Both the position numbers and the translations under genes were made by a program. The notes beneath the pieces were generated by a model. It was not told the origin of the DNA, ran no database searches, and worked only from the letters and a program-made list of their open reading frames with translations. Below, piece after piece: positions 1 to 7,908 of a stretch of DNA of 64,000 nucleotides. The DNA comes from Stygiobacter sp. RIFOXYC2_FULL_38_25 (lineage in GTDB: Bacteria; Bacteroidota; Ignavibacteria; Ignavibacteriales; Melioribacteraceae). Where the stretch lies: contig MHAZ01000009.1 in NCBI GenBank assembly GCA_001803165.1, positions 110,732 to 174,731 on the forward strand. The letters run 5' to 3'. The stretch's first letter is position 1. Every line of letters starts with the position of its first letter.

Positions 1-201
1 GCAGTTCATGGTGCAGATTCATTCCTTGGCATTTTAGTTTCAACATTAAACGGAAGTTCTGAAACAACTTTCTATGTCCTCGCATTATATTTTGGCTCAG
101 TTGGGATTTCAAAAATGCGTCATGCAGTTACAGTTGGACTGATAGCAGATATCGCAGGAGCTATTGGCGCGCTTATAATTGTTAAACTTTTATTTGGTTG
201 A
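1..201 (+). CDS. SpmB-like nucleoside-recognition (Gate) membrane protein, 3' end only
   Basis: Only the last 66 codons lie in the window, running in frame 1 to a TGA at 199-201. The residues read GSSETTFYVLALYFGSVGI then a K-M-R-H-A segment and a hydrophobic C-terminal helix ending LIIVKLLFG. This SETTFYV/YFGSVG block is the C-terminal signature of the SpmB/nucleoside-recognition domain membrane family, which also occurs in many non-sporulating bacteria. The next gene begins 2 bases after its stop, so the two are probably co-transcribed. Transport function is not established from this fragment. Confidence 0.75.
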   Translation, partial: AVHGADSFLGILVSTLNGSSETTFYVLALYFGSVGISKMRHAVTVGLIADIAGAIGALIIVKLLFG

Positions 202-203
202 TT

Positions 204-1154
204 ATGAAAGTCCTTATAACAAGGAAATTGCCAGGTGAACCGGAAAAATTATTGAAGAAAAACGGCTTCAAGGTTTCTGTTTATAAAGAAGACAAAGCAA
301 TTCCGAGGGGTGAGTTTCTTGAAAAGATAAAAGATGCTGATGCTGTTTTATCATTGTTAACGGAAAAAATTGATAAAGAAGCGATTGATAATTTTAGCAA
401 GTGTAAAATTGTTGCCAACTGTGCAGTCGGCTATAATAATATTGATATTGCCTATGCAAAAGAGAGAAAGCTAATTGTTACAAACACTCCTTACGTTTTA
501 ACAGATGCCACTGCGGATTTAACTGTTGCGTTAATTCTTGCTTGCGTTAGAAGATTGCGTGAAGGCGAGCAAATGATGCGCGAAAATAAGTTTGATGGCT
601 GGAAGCCAAATATGCTGTTGGGCTTCGATTTGAAAGGGAAAACCGTTGGAATAATTGGTGCCGGAAGAATCGGCAGAGCTACTGCAAGAAGATTGAAGGG
701 GTTTGGAGTTAAAATCATTTACTTCGACAGAAAGAAACGGGATGAGTTTGAAACGGAGTTTTTATCAACACGTGTTAATCTAAAAGAGCTAATGAAACAG
801 TCGGATATAATTTCAGTTCATTTACCACTTAGCAAAGAAACTCACCACATTATCAACAAAGAAAATCTTTCACTGATGAAGAAGTCTGCAATAATTGTTA
901 ACACATCGCGCGGAGATATCTTGGAAGAGAAAGCTTTGATTAGACTCTTAAAGCAGAAGAAAATATTTGCCGCCGGTTTTGATGTTTACGAAAATGAACC
1001 GAACATAAATCCGGATTTAAGAACGCTCGAAAATGTATTTCTTCTTCCTCACATTGGCAGCGCAACAGTAGAAACCAGAGCCGCTATGGCTTTGCTAGCT
1101 GCTAACAATATCATAAATGTTCTAAACGGAAAAGAGCCAATCACTCCGGTTTGA
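204..1154 (+). CDS. D-isomer 2-hydroxyacid dehydrogenase (glyoxylate/hydroxypyruvate reductase type)
   Basis: This 316-residue protein has the two-lobed fold of NAD(P)-dependent D-2-hydroxyacid dehydrogenases, which reduce 2-oxoacids such as glyoxylate or hydroxypyruvate in the cytoplasm. The nucleotide-binding motif is GAGRIGRA at about residues 152-159. The catalytic triad can be placed as Arg236 (in NTSRGD), Glu265 (in DVYENEP) and His283 (in LPHIGSAT). Length is normal for the family. I chose ATG 204 over the in-frame TTG at 198 because the sequence MKVLITRKLP is the usual family N-terminus. It follows the SpmB-like gene with a 2-base gap. Substrate cannot be fixed from sequence; GyaR/GhrB-type activity is the closest match. 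Confidence 0.9.
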   Translation: MKVLITRKLPGEPEKLLKKNGFKVSVYKEDKAIPRGEFLEKIKDADAVLSLLTEKIDKEAIDNFSKCKIVANCAVGYNNIDIAYAKERKLIVTNTPYVLTDATADLTVALILACVRRLREGEQMMRENKFDGWKPNMLLGFDLKGKTVGIIGAGRIGRATARRLKGFGVKIIYFDRKKRDEFETEFLSTRVNLKELMKQSDIISVHLPLSKETHHIINKENLSLMKKSAIIVNTSRGDILEEKALIRLLKQKKIFAAGFDVYENEPNINPDLRTLENVFLLPHIGSATVETRAAMALLAANNIINVLNGKEPITPV

Positions 1155-1172
1155 TAAATGGGAATAATTTAA

Positions 1173-1196
1173 GTAGGGGTTTCATTTATGAAACCC
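1173..1196 (+). repeat. REP-like element a (GTAG plus hairpin), upstream of RAYT
   Basis: GTAG (1173-1176) is followed by a perfect 8-bp stem, gggtttca (1177-1184) with tgaaaccc (1189-1196), and a 4-base loop ttta. A GTAG-type tetranucleotide 5' to a hairpin foot is the known layout of REP sequences recognised by RAYT proteins. It lies 20 bases before the RAYT start codon. Confidence 0.8.
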
Positions 1197-1216
1197 GAAA
1201 AAGGTTGTTTTGAATT

Positions 1217-1729
1217 ATGACTCATGCTACTAGACAATATTACACCCCAAAAAAACAAACATTGCTCAAAAGGAAATCACTTCGCTTGCCAGGATACGAT
1301 TATTCAAAAGGAAATTGGTACTATATCACAATATGTGTTGATAAAATGCAAGTGTTTTTCGGTGAAATTCATAACGAAAAAATGATTCAAAATGATTGTG
1401 GGGAAATTCTTTCTAATAACTGGAGTTATCTATCTCAACATTTTACTACTGTCTTACTAGATGAATTTATAATAATGCCAAACCATCTTCATGGAATAGT
1501 GATTATTAACGAAGAGGACAATATCACACTTGGACAAATAGTTAGATTTCTTAAAGCAAGGACAACTAAACTAATTCATGATGCTGGACTCAGAGACTTT
1601 AAGTGGCAAAGAAACTATTTCGAACATGTTATTAGGAACGAGAGCGATCTATACAATATTAGAAATTATATTAAGCAGAATCCTTTAAGGTGGCATTTAG
1701 AGAAGAATGAACACGTAAGCAATTGGTAA
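1217..1729 (+). CDS. REP-associated tyrosine transposase (RAYT, Y1_Tnp family)
   Basis: The 170-residue product belongs to the Y1/HUH single-strand transposase family (IS200/IS605-like). The HUH pair is visible as His90 and His92 in MPNHLHGIV. The later WQRNYFEHVIRNE block with IRNYIKQNP is typical of REP-associated members; Tyr134 in that block is the probable nucleophile (inferred by family pattern). RAYTs are usually single-copy domesticated transposases that cleave at REP hairpins. This gene is bracketed by three such hairpins, one upstream (1173-1196) and two downstream (1741-1763 and 1790-1813), which supports the assignment strongly. It stands alone between metabolic genes and looks intact. 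Confidence 0.9.
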   Translation: MTHATRQYYTPKKQTLLKRKSLRLPGYDYSKGNWYYITICVDKMQVFFGEIHNEKMIQNDCGEILSNNWSYLSQHFTTVLLDEFIIMPNHLHGIVIINEEDNITLGQIVRFLKARTTKLIHDAGLRDFKWQRNYFEHVIRNESDLYNIRNYIKQNPLRWHLEKNEHVSNW

Positions 1730-1740
1730 AGCATTTCATT

Positions 1741-1763
1741 GTAGGGGCTTTTTCATAAAGCCC
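1741..1763 (+). repeat. REP-like element b, downstream of RAYT
   Basis: GTAG (1741-1744) precedes a 7-bp perfect stem, gggcttt (1745-1751) with aaagccc (1757-1763), and the loop ttcat. It has the same layout and orientation as element a, but the stem differs by compensating base changes (t-t-t-c-a side replaced by c-t-t-t), so pairing is kept. Confidence 0.8.
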
Positions 1764-1789
1764 GCAAAAATGCAACCGTTTTTTAATAA

Positions 1790-1813
1790 GGGTTTGATAA
1801 ATCAAACCCCTAC
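1790..1813 (-). repeat. REP-like element c, inverted copy
   Basis: On the minus strand this reads GTAG then gggtttga/tcaaaccc with a 4-base loop. The plus-strand stem is 1790-1797 with 1802-1809, and CTAC lies at 1810-1813. It is near-identical to element a and opposite in orientation to element b, 26 bases away. Head-to-head REP pairs of this kind form the usual BIME-like unit. Confidence 0.8.
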
Positions 1814-1928
1814 TCAAAGAATTTTATACTGTTTGAAAATATTCGATAACGTAGAAATAGCCCCTTTTAAATTGAATTCCGCATAGCCAATCCCTATTTT
1901 GCATAACAAAAAAAAGAGCAGTTTAACT

Positions 1929-3050
1929 ATGCGGATTGGAATATTAAAAGAACCACATAAGGATGAAAAAAGAATTTCAATTGTTCCCGCCGGTGCGCAG
2001 ACACTTATAAATTCCGGGCATACGGTTTTTATTGAAACCGATGCTGGAGCCGCCAGCCATTTTTCCGATGATGATTACCGTAATATTGGCGCAAATGTTG
2101 TCTATTCTGCCGAGGAGGTATTTCAGCGAAGTGAAATGGTAGTTCGCATCACACCATTTAATGAGCAAGAAGTAGATCAGCTCCAGGAAGACCAAATTCT
2201 TTTTTCTGCTCTTCATTTAGCAGTTGGTAAAAAGAATACCGTAGAAAAATTGATGAAGAAAAAAATCACGGCCATAGCCATTGAATTGATTGAAAAAGAC
2301 GATGACCTTCCGATTCAACAATCAATGAGTGAGATTGCCGGGCAGTTGGCTATTCAAGTTGGTGAAAGATATTTAGGCGGAGATCATCCGAGAAGCAGAG
2401 GAATATTGCTTGGCGGAATTCCGGGTGTAGCACCGGCGGCAGTCGTTATTATTGGTGCCGGAGTTGTTGGTTTCAACGCTGCACTAACTGCATACTCACG
2501 CGGCGCGCATGTAATAGTTTTAGACAAAGACATCAGAAAACTTAGAAGAATCAGAAACGAAATTTCGAAGGATATTCCAACTGTTGCCGCTAACCAATAC
2601 ACAATTGCCCGCGGCGTAAAATTTGCGGATTTGCTAATTGGCGCAGTTCAAGATAAAGCCGGTAAGACTCCACACGTTATTACGGAAAGTATGGTAAAGA
2701 CAATGAAACCCGGTTCTGTAATTGTTGATGTTTCTGTAGATCAAGGCGGTTGTGTTGAAACTTGCCGTCCAACTACAATCAGCGACCCGGTTTACGAAAT
2801 GCATGGAATTATTCACTACTGTGTACCAAACATGCCGGCACTTGTTGCGAGAACTGCAAGCTTCGGTTTAACCAACGCATGTATTGAATATATTCACGAA
2901 ATCGCCGATAATGGAATTGCAAATGCTCTTCTTGGCGATGCCGGGTTAGCTAAAGGTGTATGTACTTATAACGGATATGTTTCCAACGAAAAAATAGCGG
3001 ATGCGTTCAATCTTGAATTTAGAAGGTTGCACATCTTCTCAACTAATTGA
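1929..3050 (+). CDS. ald: Alanine dehydrogenase (AlaDH/PNT family)
   Basis: The 373-residue protein would interconvert L-alanine and pyruvate with NAD in the cytoplasm. It starts MRIGILKEPHKDEKR, the standard AlaDH/PNT N-terminal domain, with the substrate-binding HLAVGKK-like region near residue 100. The Rossmann motif IIGAGVVGFNAA is near residue 175, followed by the late motif DVSVDQGGCVETCRPTT. The family resemblance includes the alpha subunit of transhydrogenase, but no PntB partner is adjacent. The ATG at 1929 is preferred to an in-frame TTG at 1899, whose extra residues (HNKKKSSLT) do not fit the family. Its stop is 11 bases before the next start. Confidence 0.9.
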   Translation: MRIGILKEPHKDEKRISIVPAGAQTLINSGHTVFIETDAGAASHFSDDDYRNIGANVVYSAEEVFQRSEMVVRITPFNEQEVDQLQEDQILFSALHLAVGKKNTVEKLMKKKITAIAIELIEKDDDLPIQQSMSEIAGQLAIQVGERYLGGDHPRSRGILLGGIPGVAPAAVVIIGAGVVGFNAALTAYSRGAHVIVLDKDIRKLRRIRNEISKDIPTVAANQYTIARGVKFADLLIGAVQDKAGKTPHVITESMVKTMKPGSVIVDVSVDQGGCVETCRPTTISDPVYEMHGIIHYCVPNMPALVARTASFGLTNACIEYIHEIADNGIANALLGDAGLAKGVCTYNGYVSNEKIADAFNLEFRRLHIFSTN

Positions 3051-3061
3051 AGAGAAAGGTG

Positions 3062-4414
3062 ATGACAATAGAACAGATTAGACAAAATACTCAACAGACG
3101 GCTGCATGGATTAAGAGATACAACTCGCATTTAGTATCAGCAGAAGAAGCTGTAAAGGTGATTAAATCGGGTGATAAGATTGTTGTGCAGCCCGGATGTG
3201 CCGCTCCTCTAGAATTGATTAACGCGATGGTTGACAGGAGAGAAGAACTCGAAAATGTTGAACTTTATCACATACTTGTTGTTGGCGATTTACCTTACAC
3301 TAAACCTGGAATGGAAAAATATTTCCGGCACAAAGCATTTTTTATTGGAGCTAATGCGCGTCAGGCAGTAAATGAAGGAAGAGCGGATTTCATTCCGATT
3401 TTTCTTCACGAAGTTACTTTGCTTTTCAAACGCGGTGTAATTGTTCCCGATGTAGCTCTCATTCACGTTTCTCCGCCGGATGAACATGGCTTTTGCAGTT
3501 ACGGCATTGATGTCGGTAATATTAAAACACCTGCCGAAAAAGCTAAATGTGTTATTGCGCAAGTAAATAAACAAATGCCAAGAGCTTTAGGTAATAGTTT
3601 TATTCATGTAAATAAACTTGATTACATTGTTGAAGTAGATGAACCGCTAAAAGAACTTCCGCAAATTGATCCGGATGCTACTCCGGAAATGATTGAGATC
3701 TACGATAAGATTGGAAGCCACATTGCTGAGTTGATCGAAGATGGCTCTACTCTTCAAATGGGAATTGGCGCTATCCCGGATGCCGTATTAAAGTATCTGC
3801 ATCATAAAAAAGATTTAGGTATTCATACAGAAATGTTCTCCGATGGATTGATTGATTTGATTGAAGAAGGCGTCGTTAACGGAGAAAAGAAAACCCTTCA
3901 CGCCGGTAAGTTGATTGCCGGATTTGTTCTTGGCACTAGAAGAGCTTATAATTTTATTAATAACAATCCGATTTTCGAATTTCACCCGCAAGAATATGTT
4001 AATGATCCTTTTATAATTTCCAAGAATGATAAAATGGTTGCAATCAACTCTGCAATTGAAGTTGATCTAACGGGTCAAGTTTGTTCCGATTCTATTGGGA
4101 CAAGATTTTTTAGCGGTATTGGAGGACAAGTAGATTTCGTGCGAGGAGCTGCGCATAGCGAAGGCGGTAAGCCGATAATTGCTTTGCCGGCTGCAACAAA
4201 AGATTTGAAGTTTAGCAAGATTGTTTCAACGCTTAGACCAGGTGCCGGTGTAGTTACTTCTCGCGGCGATGTTCACTACGTTGTAACAGAGTATGGTGTT
4301 GCAAATCTTTATGGAAAAACAATACAAGAAAGAGTTAGAGCCCTTATAAGTATTGCTCATCCAAATTTTAGAGAAGAACTAACTAATTACGCAAAAACTA
4401 CTTTTAAGATATAA
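3062..4414 (+). CDS. Acetyl-CoA hydrolase/transferase family protein (acyl-CoA:acetate CoA-transferase-like)
   Basis: The product is about 450 residues and matches the ACH1/Cat2/4-hydroxybutyrate CoA-transferase family, which swaps CoA between acetate and another acid through a glutamyl-CoA intermediate. The catalytic glutamate is most likely in the segment IHTEMFSDGLIDL, after the GIGAIPDAV motif. Later GIGGQVDFVRGA and RPGAGVVTSRGDVHYVVTEYGVA are the conserved C-terminal blocks. AGAGAAAGG just before ATG 3062 is a good ribosome-binding site. A TTG at 3047 overlapping the ald stop would add five residues and cannot be excluded. The pairing with ald suggests amino-acid or fermentative acid metabolism, which is inference. 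Confidence 0.85.
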   Translation: MTIEQIRQNTQQTAAWIKRYNSHLVSAEEAVKVIKSGDKIVVQPGCAAPLELINAMVDRREELENVELYHILVVGDLPYTKPGMEKYFRHKAFFIGANARQAVNEGRADFIPIFLHEVTLLFKRGVIVPDVALIHVSPPDEHGFCSYGIDVGNIKTPAEKAKCVIAQVNKQMPRALGNSFIHVNKLDYIVEVDEPLKELPQIDPDATPEMIEIYDKIGSHIAELIEDGSTLQMGIGAIPDAVLKYLHHKKDLGIHTEMFSDGLIDLIEEGVVNGEKKTLHAGKLIAGFVLGTRRAYNFINNNPIFEFHPQEYVNDPFIISKNDKMVAINSAIEVDLTGQVCSDSIGTRFFSGIGGQVDFVRGAAHSEGGKPIIALPAATKDLKFSKIVSTLRPGAGVVTSRGDVHYVVTEYGVANLYGKTIQERVRALISIAHPNFREELTNYAKTTFKI

Positions 4415-4418
4415 TACT

Positions 4419-5114
4419 ATGATTGCAGTTATCGGGGATATTCACGGATGCTTCAACACTCTTGTTGAGCTTTATACTAAAATAGTTACCCGCTATCCTG
4501 GAATTCCGGTTTATACGGTGGGAGATATGGTTGATAGAGGTAATCTAAGCCGGGATGTTGTTAATTTCATAATTGCCAACAACATTCAACTTACGCCTGG
4601 CAACCACGATTATATGTTTTTCCATTTCTTTAAGGATCCGTCAAGTGTTTTTGCCCGCTCATGGTTTTTTAACGGCAACGAAACAACTTTGGAATCTTAC
4701 GAGAAGTATGAAACCGATATGTTCTTACATATTGATTTCATAAAAAACGCGCCGCTGTATTATAACTTACCTGATTGTTTTATTTCTCATGCCGGAATTT
4801 CGCTGCAATATGAAAAATATCTTCCCGCAGATTATAAAAATAATCTCGATTTGCTCGAAAGCTTTATCCAGAATGATCTGCGAAGTGACCGCGGAGTACT
4901 TTGGACACGCGACCCATTGCTTAACCTTGGTAAACTACAGATTGTTGGGCATACCACCAAGCCTGATATAACTCTGGTTGAAGATTCAAATTCGGTTTAC
5001 ATAGATACCGGTGTATTTCTCGGCAATAAGTTGAGCTGTGTTATTGTTCACGAAAACCTAATTGTAGAAACTCTGGAAGAAAAAGCTCACATGGATGATA
5101 TCATAAAGAGATGA
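4419..5114 (+). CDS. Calcineurin-like metallophosphoesterase (PrpA/ApaH-like protein phosphatase)
   Basis: All metal-binding blocks of the PPP/calcineurin-like fold are present in order: GDIHG near the N-terminus, GDMVDRG, GNHD, SHAG, and GHTTKPD near the C-terminus. At 231 residues it is the normal length for bacterial serine/threonine phosphatases of the PrpA type or for symmetrical Ap4A hydrolases; sequence alone does not decide between them. It starts 4 bases after the CoA-transferase stop, which suggests one transcript. No signal peptide is seen, so it should be cytoplasmic. Confidence 0.85.
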   Translation: MIAVIGDIHGCFNTLVELYTKIVTRYPGIPVYTVGDMVDRGNLSRDVVNFIIANNIQLTPGNHDYMFFHFFKDPSSVFARSWFFNGNETTLESYEKYETDMFLHIDFIKNAPLYYNLPDCFISHAGISLQYEKYLPADYKNNLDLLESFIQNDLRSDRGVLWTRDPLLNLGKLQIVGHTTKPDITLVEDSNSVYIDTGVFLGNKLSCVIVHENLIVETLEEKAHMDDIIKR

Positions 5115-5135
5115 ATACAGTTGGTTGTTCAATAC

Positions 5136-5164
5136 TTTGTTGTACTTTTAGCCTGCTAAATTTG
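5136..5164 (+). promoter_or_regulatory. Candidate Bacteroidota-type promoter for the membrane-fusion/VTC/DUF4956 operon
   Basis: TTTG (5136-5139), a 17-base spacer and TAAATTTG (5157-5164) match the TTTG / TAnnTTTG form used by the Bacteroidota primary sigma factor. A start near 5171 would give a leader of about 125 bases before ATG 5297. Assignment is by pattern only. Confidence 0.4.
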
Positions 5165-5296
5165 CTTCGAATGGTTAAAACAATCCAAAGAATCAAGTTG
5201 ATGACTTATCGCAACGTATATTCGAAACATTAGCAAGTAAGTTTGTTAAAAATCGTCAAAAGGTTAGGTGTTATTTAATACCGGGAACAATTCTCC

Positions 5297-6367
5297 ATGC
5301 TTAAACGAAGTAACAAAAATATTTTATACGGGTTCGCCGGGGTTACTGCTCTTCTTTTTATGATCTTTGTTTTTGGAGAAGCTTTCAAAATTCCTAAGAC
5401 TATTGATTCCTATGCGCAGATTTATCCTCACTCTAAATGGATTTTAAGTAAAGGTACCGCCGGTCAAATTAACTCCAGCCTCGTAGATTTTACTCACGGG
5501 TTTGCATCATCATACCAAACCACGCAATTTGATAGAGGAGAGGACATTTCATTTCTGTTTGATAAATCTCTGAGCAACAAACACAATATTGAAGCCGGTG
5601 ATACGATTATCCGCATAAAATCCAGCCAGATACAAGAGAGAATAATTCTGGCTCAGGGTGAACTGGCTATGGCAAAAGCTAATCTGCTTGCTCAATCTAC
5701 CGGCGACAAAACCGAACTTATTGATGAAGCTAAGAGTACTCTCGAATTTTCTAAAACTAAAGTTGTACAAAAGAAATCTTTGTTTGATAGAGCCGATCAG
5801 CTTTTCAAAAAAGGATTGATTTCTCAAGAAGAGTACGATACACAAAAGTGGGAGTTGAAACTTCTTGAGATTGAAGTTGAAATTAACAAGGCAAAATTGG
5901 AAGCTCTTAAAACCGGCGTAAAGCTTGAACAAGTTCAAATAATAACGTCGCAAATTGAAGCTCTAAATTCACAATTGAAATTTTTATATGAACGAGCCGA
6001 GAGATTATATATTCTTTCACCTATTAGCGGCATAGTCAGCCAGTCATTTTCTCCGGACACATTGCTAACTGTTTTGAAGATGGATGAAGTAATGCTGAAT
6101 ATACCTGTAAAGTTAAGTGATGTTGATAATTTCAAACGGGAAACAAATTCCAAGATAGAACTCGGACCAAATCGTGAATCTATAATCGGTAAAACCATTT
6201 CTATTTCAAACGAAGTACAGATTCTGGATGGCAATCAGGTTGTGTTTGCTAGAATGATTATCAAGAATCCGGATGAAAAATATTTGTCCGGTATGGTTCT
6301 GCCTTGTAGGGTTACTCTAGATAAAATTTCTCTGAAAGATTATTTATTTGATGTCTTGCTGAACTAA
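5297..6367 (+). CDS. HlyD/membrane-fusion-like periplasmic adaptor protein
   Basis: The 356-residue protein has one N-terminal membrane segment (about residues 9-27). A biotinyl-lipoyl-like half comes next (IEAGDTIIRIKS), then a long alpha-helical hairpin (about residues 110-235, rich in Q/E/K/A, with the usual LFKKGLISQEEYD turn), and then the second lipoyl half starting YILSPISGIVSQ. This is the architecture of membrane fusion proteins that normally bridge an inner-membrane pump and a TolC channel. No pump or channel is adjacent; instead it leads directly, with a 2-base gap, into a VTC-domain polyphosphate polymerase-like gene. Its partner is therefore unclear. A lengthy acidic insert SFLFDKSLSNKHN before the lipoyl half is unusual. 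Confidence 0.75.
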   Translation: MLKRSNKNILYGFAGVTALLFMIFVFGEAFKIPKTIDSYAQIYPHSKWILSKGTAGQINSSLVDFTHGFASSYQTTQFDRGEDISFLFDKSLSNKHNIEAGDTIIRIKSSQIQERIILAQGELAMAKANLLAQSTGDKTELIDEAKSTLEFSKTKVVQKKSLFDRADQLFKKGLISQEEYDTQKWELKLLEIEVEINKAKLEALKTGVKLEQVQIITSQIEALNSQLKFLYERAERLYILSPISGIVSQSFSPDTLLTVLKMDEVMLNIPVKLSDVDNFKRETNSKIELGPNRESIIGKTISISNEVQILDGNQVVFARMIIKNPDEKYLSGMVLPCRVTLDKISLKDYLFDVLLN

Positions 6368-6369
6368 AA

Positions 6370-7119
6370 ATGAGCCGTCTTGAGTATAAATATTTGGTAT
6401 CGGAAAAACTTCTTGATGAGCTTAGAGAAAACATTCTTCCATTCTTAAATTACGATAAATATACTCTGCTGCGGGATGATAGGGAATACACTGTGCGGAG
6501 TTTATACTTTGATACTTCTACTTTGACCAGCTATCATGAAAAGCTTTCGGGACTGATGGATAGAAATAAATTTCGAATTAGATCTTACAATGAGAGGACT
6601 GAAAGTTCACCGGCTTTTCTTGAAATCAAGCGCAAGAGTTCGGATTTTGTTTATAAGGATAGAGCCCAGTTATACTTTAATGATGTAATAGATTTCTTGA
6701 GGACAAAGGATTCTAAGCTTATTCAAAACAAGAGCGGAAGTGAAACTGAATTACCTCAAAACGCTAAAAACTTTCTCTATCATTACGAAGCCAAAGGATT
6801 GCTGCCCATTGTTAACGTAGTTTACGATAGAGAAGCTTATGAATGTAAGTTTGGTTCAACTTTACGCATTACTTTTGATAAACATGTCCGTAGCTCTGTA
6901 GCTACCTCCTTTGAGAATTTGTTTGAAGAAACTAACTTAAAGCCAAGTTTAAAAGGTTCTTTTGTGATGGAAATTAAATTCCATAAAGTTCTGCCTTACT
7001 GGATTCCTCAAATAATTAATAGATATCATCTAATTAGACAAGCAGTTTCCAAATACACAATATCAGTTGACGCTAATAAAATAAATGATAAATTTTTCCA
7101 GCCTTATTCATTTTCATAG
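6370..7119 (+). CDS. VTC-domain (polyphosphate polymerase-like, CYTH superfamily) protein
   Basis: The 249-residue protein carries the VTC catalytic-tunnel domain. The visible basic and acidic tunnel-lining motifs are RLEYKYLVSE at the start, YTVRSLYFDT near residue 40, KFRIRSYNE near residue 75, LEIKRK near residue 90, and a C-terminal VMEIKFHKVLPYW. In yeast Vtc4 this fold makes polyphosphate from ATP; bacterial homologues are assumed to do similar chemistry or bind triphosphate. It has no membrane segment and no SPX domain. It sits between a membrane-fusion-like gene and a DUF4956 membrane protein with gaps of 2 and 8 bases, so the three should act together. Confidence 0.85.
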   Translation: MSRLEYKYLVSEKLLDELRENILPFLNYDKYTLLRDDREYTVRSLYFDTSTLTSYHEKLSGLMDRNKFRIRSYNERTESSPAFLEIKRKSSDFVYKDRAQLYFNDVIDFLRTKDSKLIQNKSGSETELPQNAKNFLYHYEAKGLLPIVNVVYDREAYECKFGSTLRITFDKHVRSSVATSFENLFEETNLKPSLKGSFVMEIKFHKVLPYWIPQIINRYHLIRQAVSKYTISVDANKINDKFFQPYSFS

Positions 7120-7127
7120 GAATAACA

Positions 7128-7805
7128 ATGTTTCAAAACTTTCAGACTGTGGATTTATTTTCGCCGACTATCTCAGAAATAATTATCAATATTGGACTCA
7201 GCTTAGTATGCAGTTTTTTCATTTCGATAGTTTACCGCGTTTCTTATCGCGGACCCGGTTACTCCGATAGCTTTGTAAATTCTCTTATCTATTTATCAAC
7301 AATAACAGCGCTGGTTTTAATGGTAATTGGCAACAACCTTGCGCGTGCTTTTGGTTTAGTTGGCGCTTTATCCATAATTAGGTTTCGTACTGCAATTAAG
7401 GATACGGTGGACATTGTTTACATCTTCTTGAGCCTTGCAATAGGCATGGCTGCCGGCGTTGGGTATCATAAGCTTGCAATTGTTGGCTCTTTAATAATTG
7501 GCGCAATACTTTATGTTTTTTCTCACTCTAATTTCTCTTTTATGAAGTCTGCTCAGTATCTGCTGCAATTTGTTTTTAATGGAGTTAAGCAAGATTCACA
7601 GAGCTATATGCAGATAATTCAAAAATATTGCGCACATCACGAAGCAGTTAATATCCGCTCTCTTAACGGGGATAAATCTCTTGAATACACATTCTATGTT
7701 AGGATGAAGAGAAAGAATTCTCCAAATACTTTAATTGAAGAACTAAACAAAGTTGAAGGCGTTGAGAAGATAAATCTCTTCTTTGACCAGCAAAGCGGGT
7801 CGTAA
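7128..7805 (+). CDS. DUF4956 integral membrane protein
   Basis: The 225-residue protein has about four membrane helices in its first 135 residues, with the conserved block GLVGALSIIRFRTAIKDTVDIVYIFLSLAIGMAAGVG that defines DUF4956, then a soluble C-terminal region of about 90 residues. DUF4956 genes are repeatedly found beside VTC-domain genes in bacteria, and that pairing is seen here. A role as the membrane partner of polyphosphate synthesis or export is inference. It closes the operon; sprA starts about 100 bases later and has its own possible promoter. Confidence 0.85.
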   Translation: MFQNFQTVDLFSPTISEIIINIGLSLVCSFFISIVYRVSYRGPGYSDSFVNSLIYLSTITALVLMVIGNNLARAFGLVGALSIIRFRTAIKDTVDIVYIFLSLAIGMAAGVGYHKLAIVGSLIIGAILYVFSHSNFSFMKSAQYLLQFVFNGVKQDSQSYMQIIQKYCAHHEAVNIRSLNGDKSLEYTFYVRMKRKNSPNTLIEELNKVEGVEKINLFFDQQSGS

Positions 7806-7867
7806 TGGTGTTGTTTTATAGTGATTGTGGCTTACAGTTCACACTAAAAAATTACCCGAAAAAATAA

Positions 7868-7898
7868 TTGCCTTAGTAGTATATTTTGCTAAAATTTG
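7868..7898 (+). promoter_or_regulatory. Candidate promoter upstream of sprA
   Basis: TTG (7868-7870), 19 bases, then TAAAATTTG (7890-7898), one base longer than the TAnnTTTG consensus. The predicted start would leave a leader of only a few bases before ATG 7909, so this is a weak call. Confidence 0.25.
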
Positions 7899-7908
7899 AA
7901 CAAGAAAA

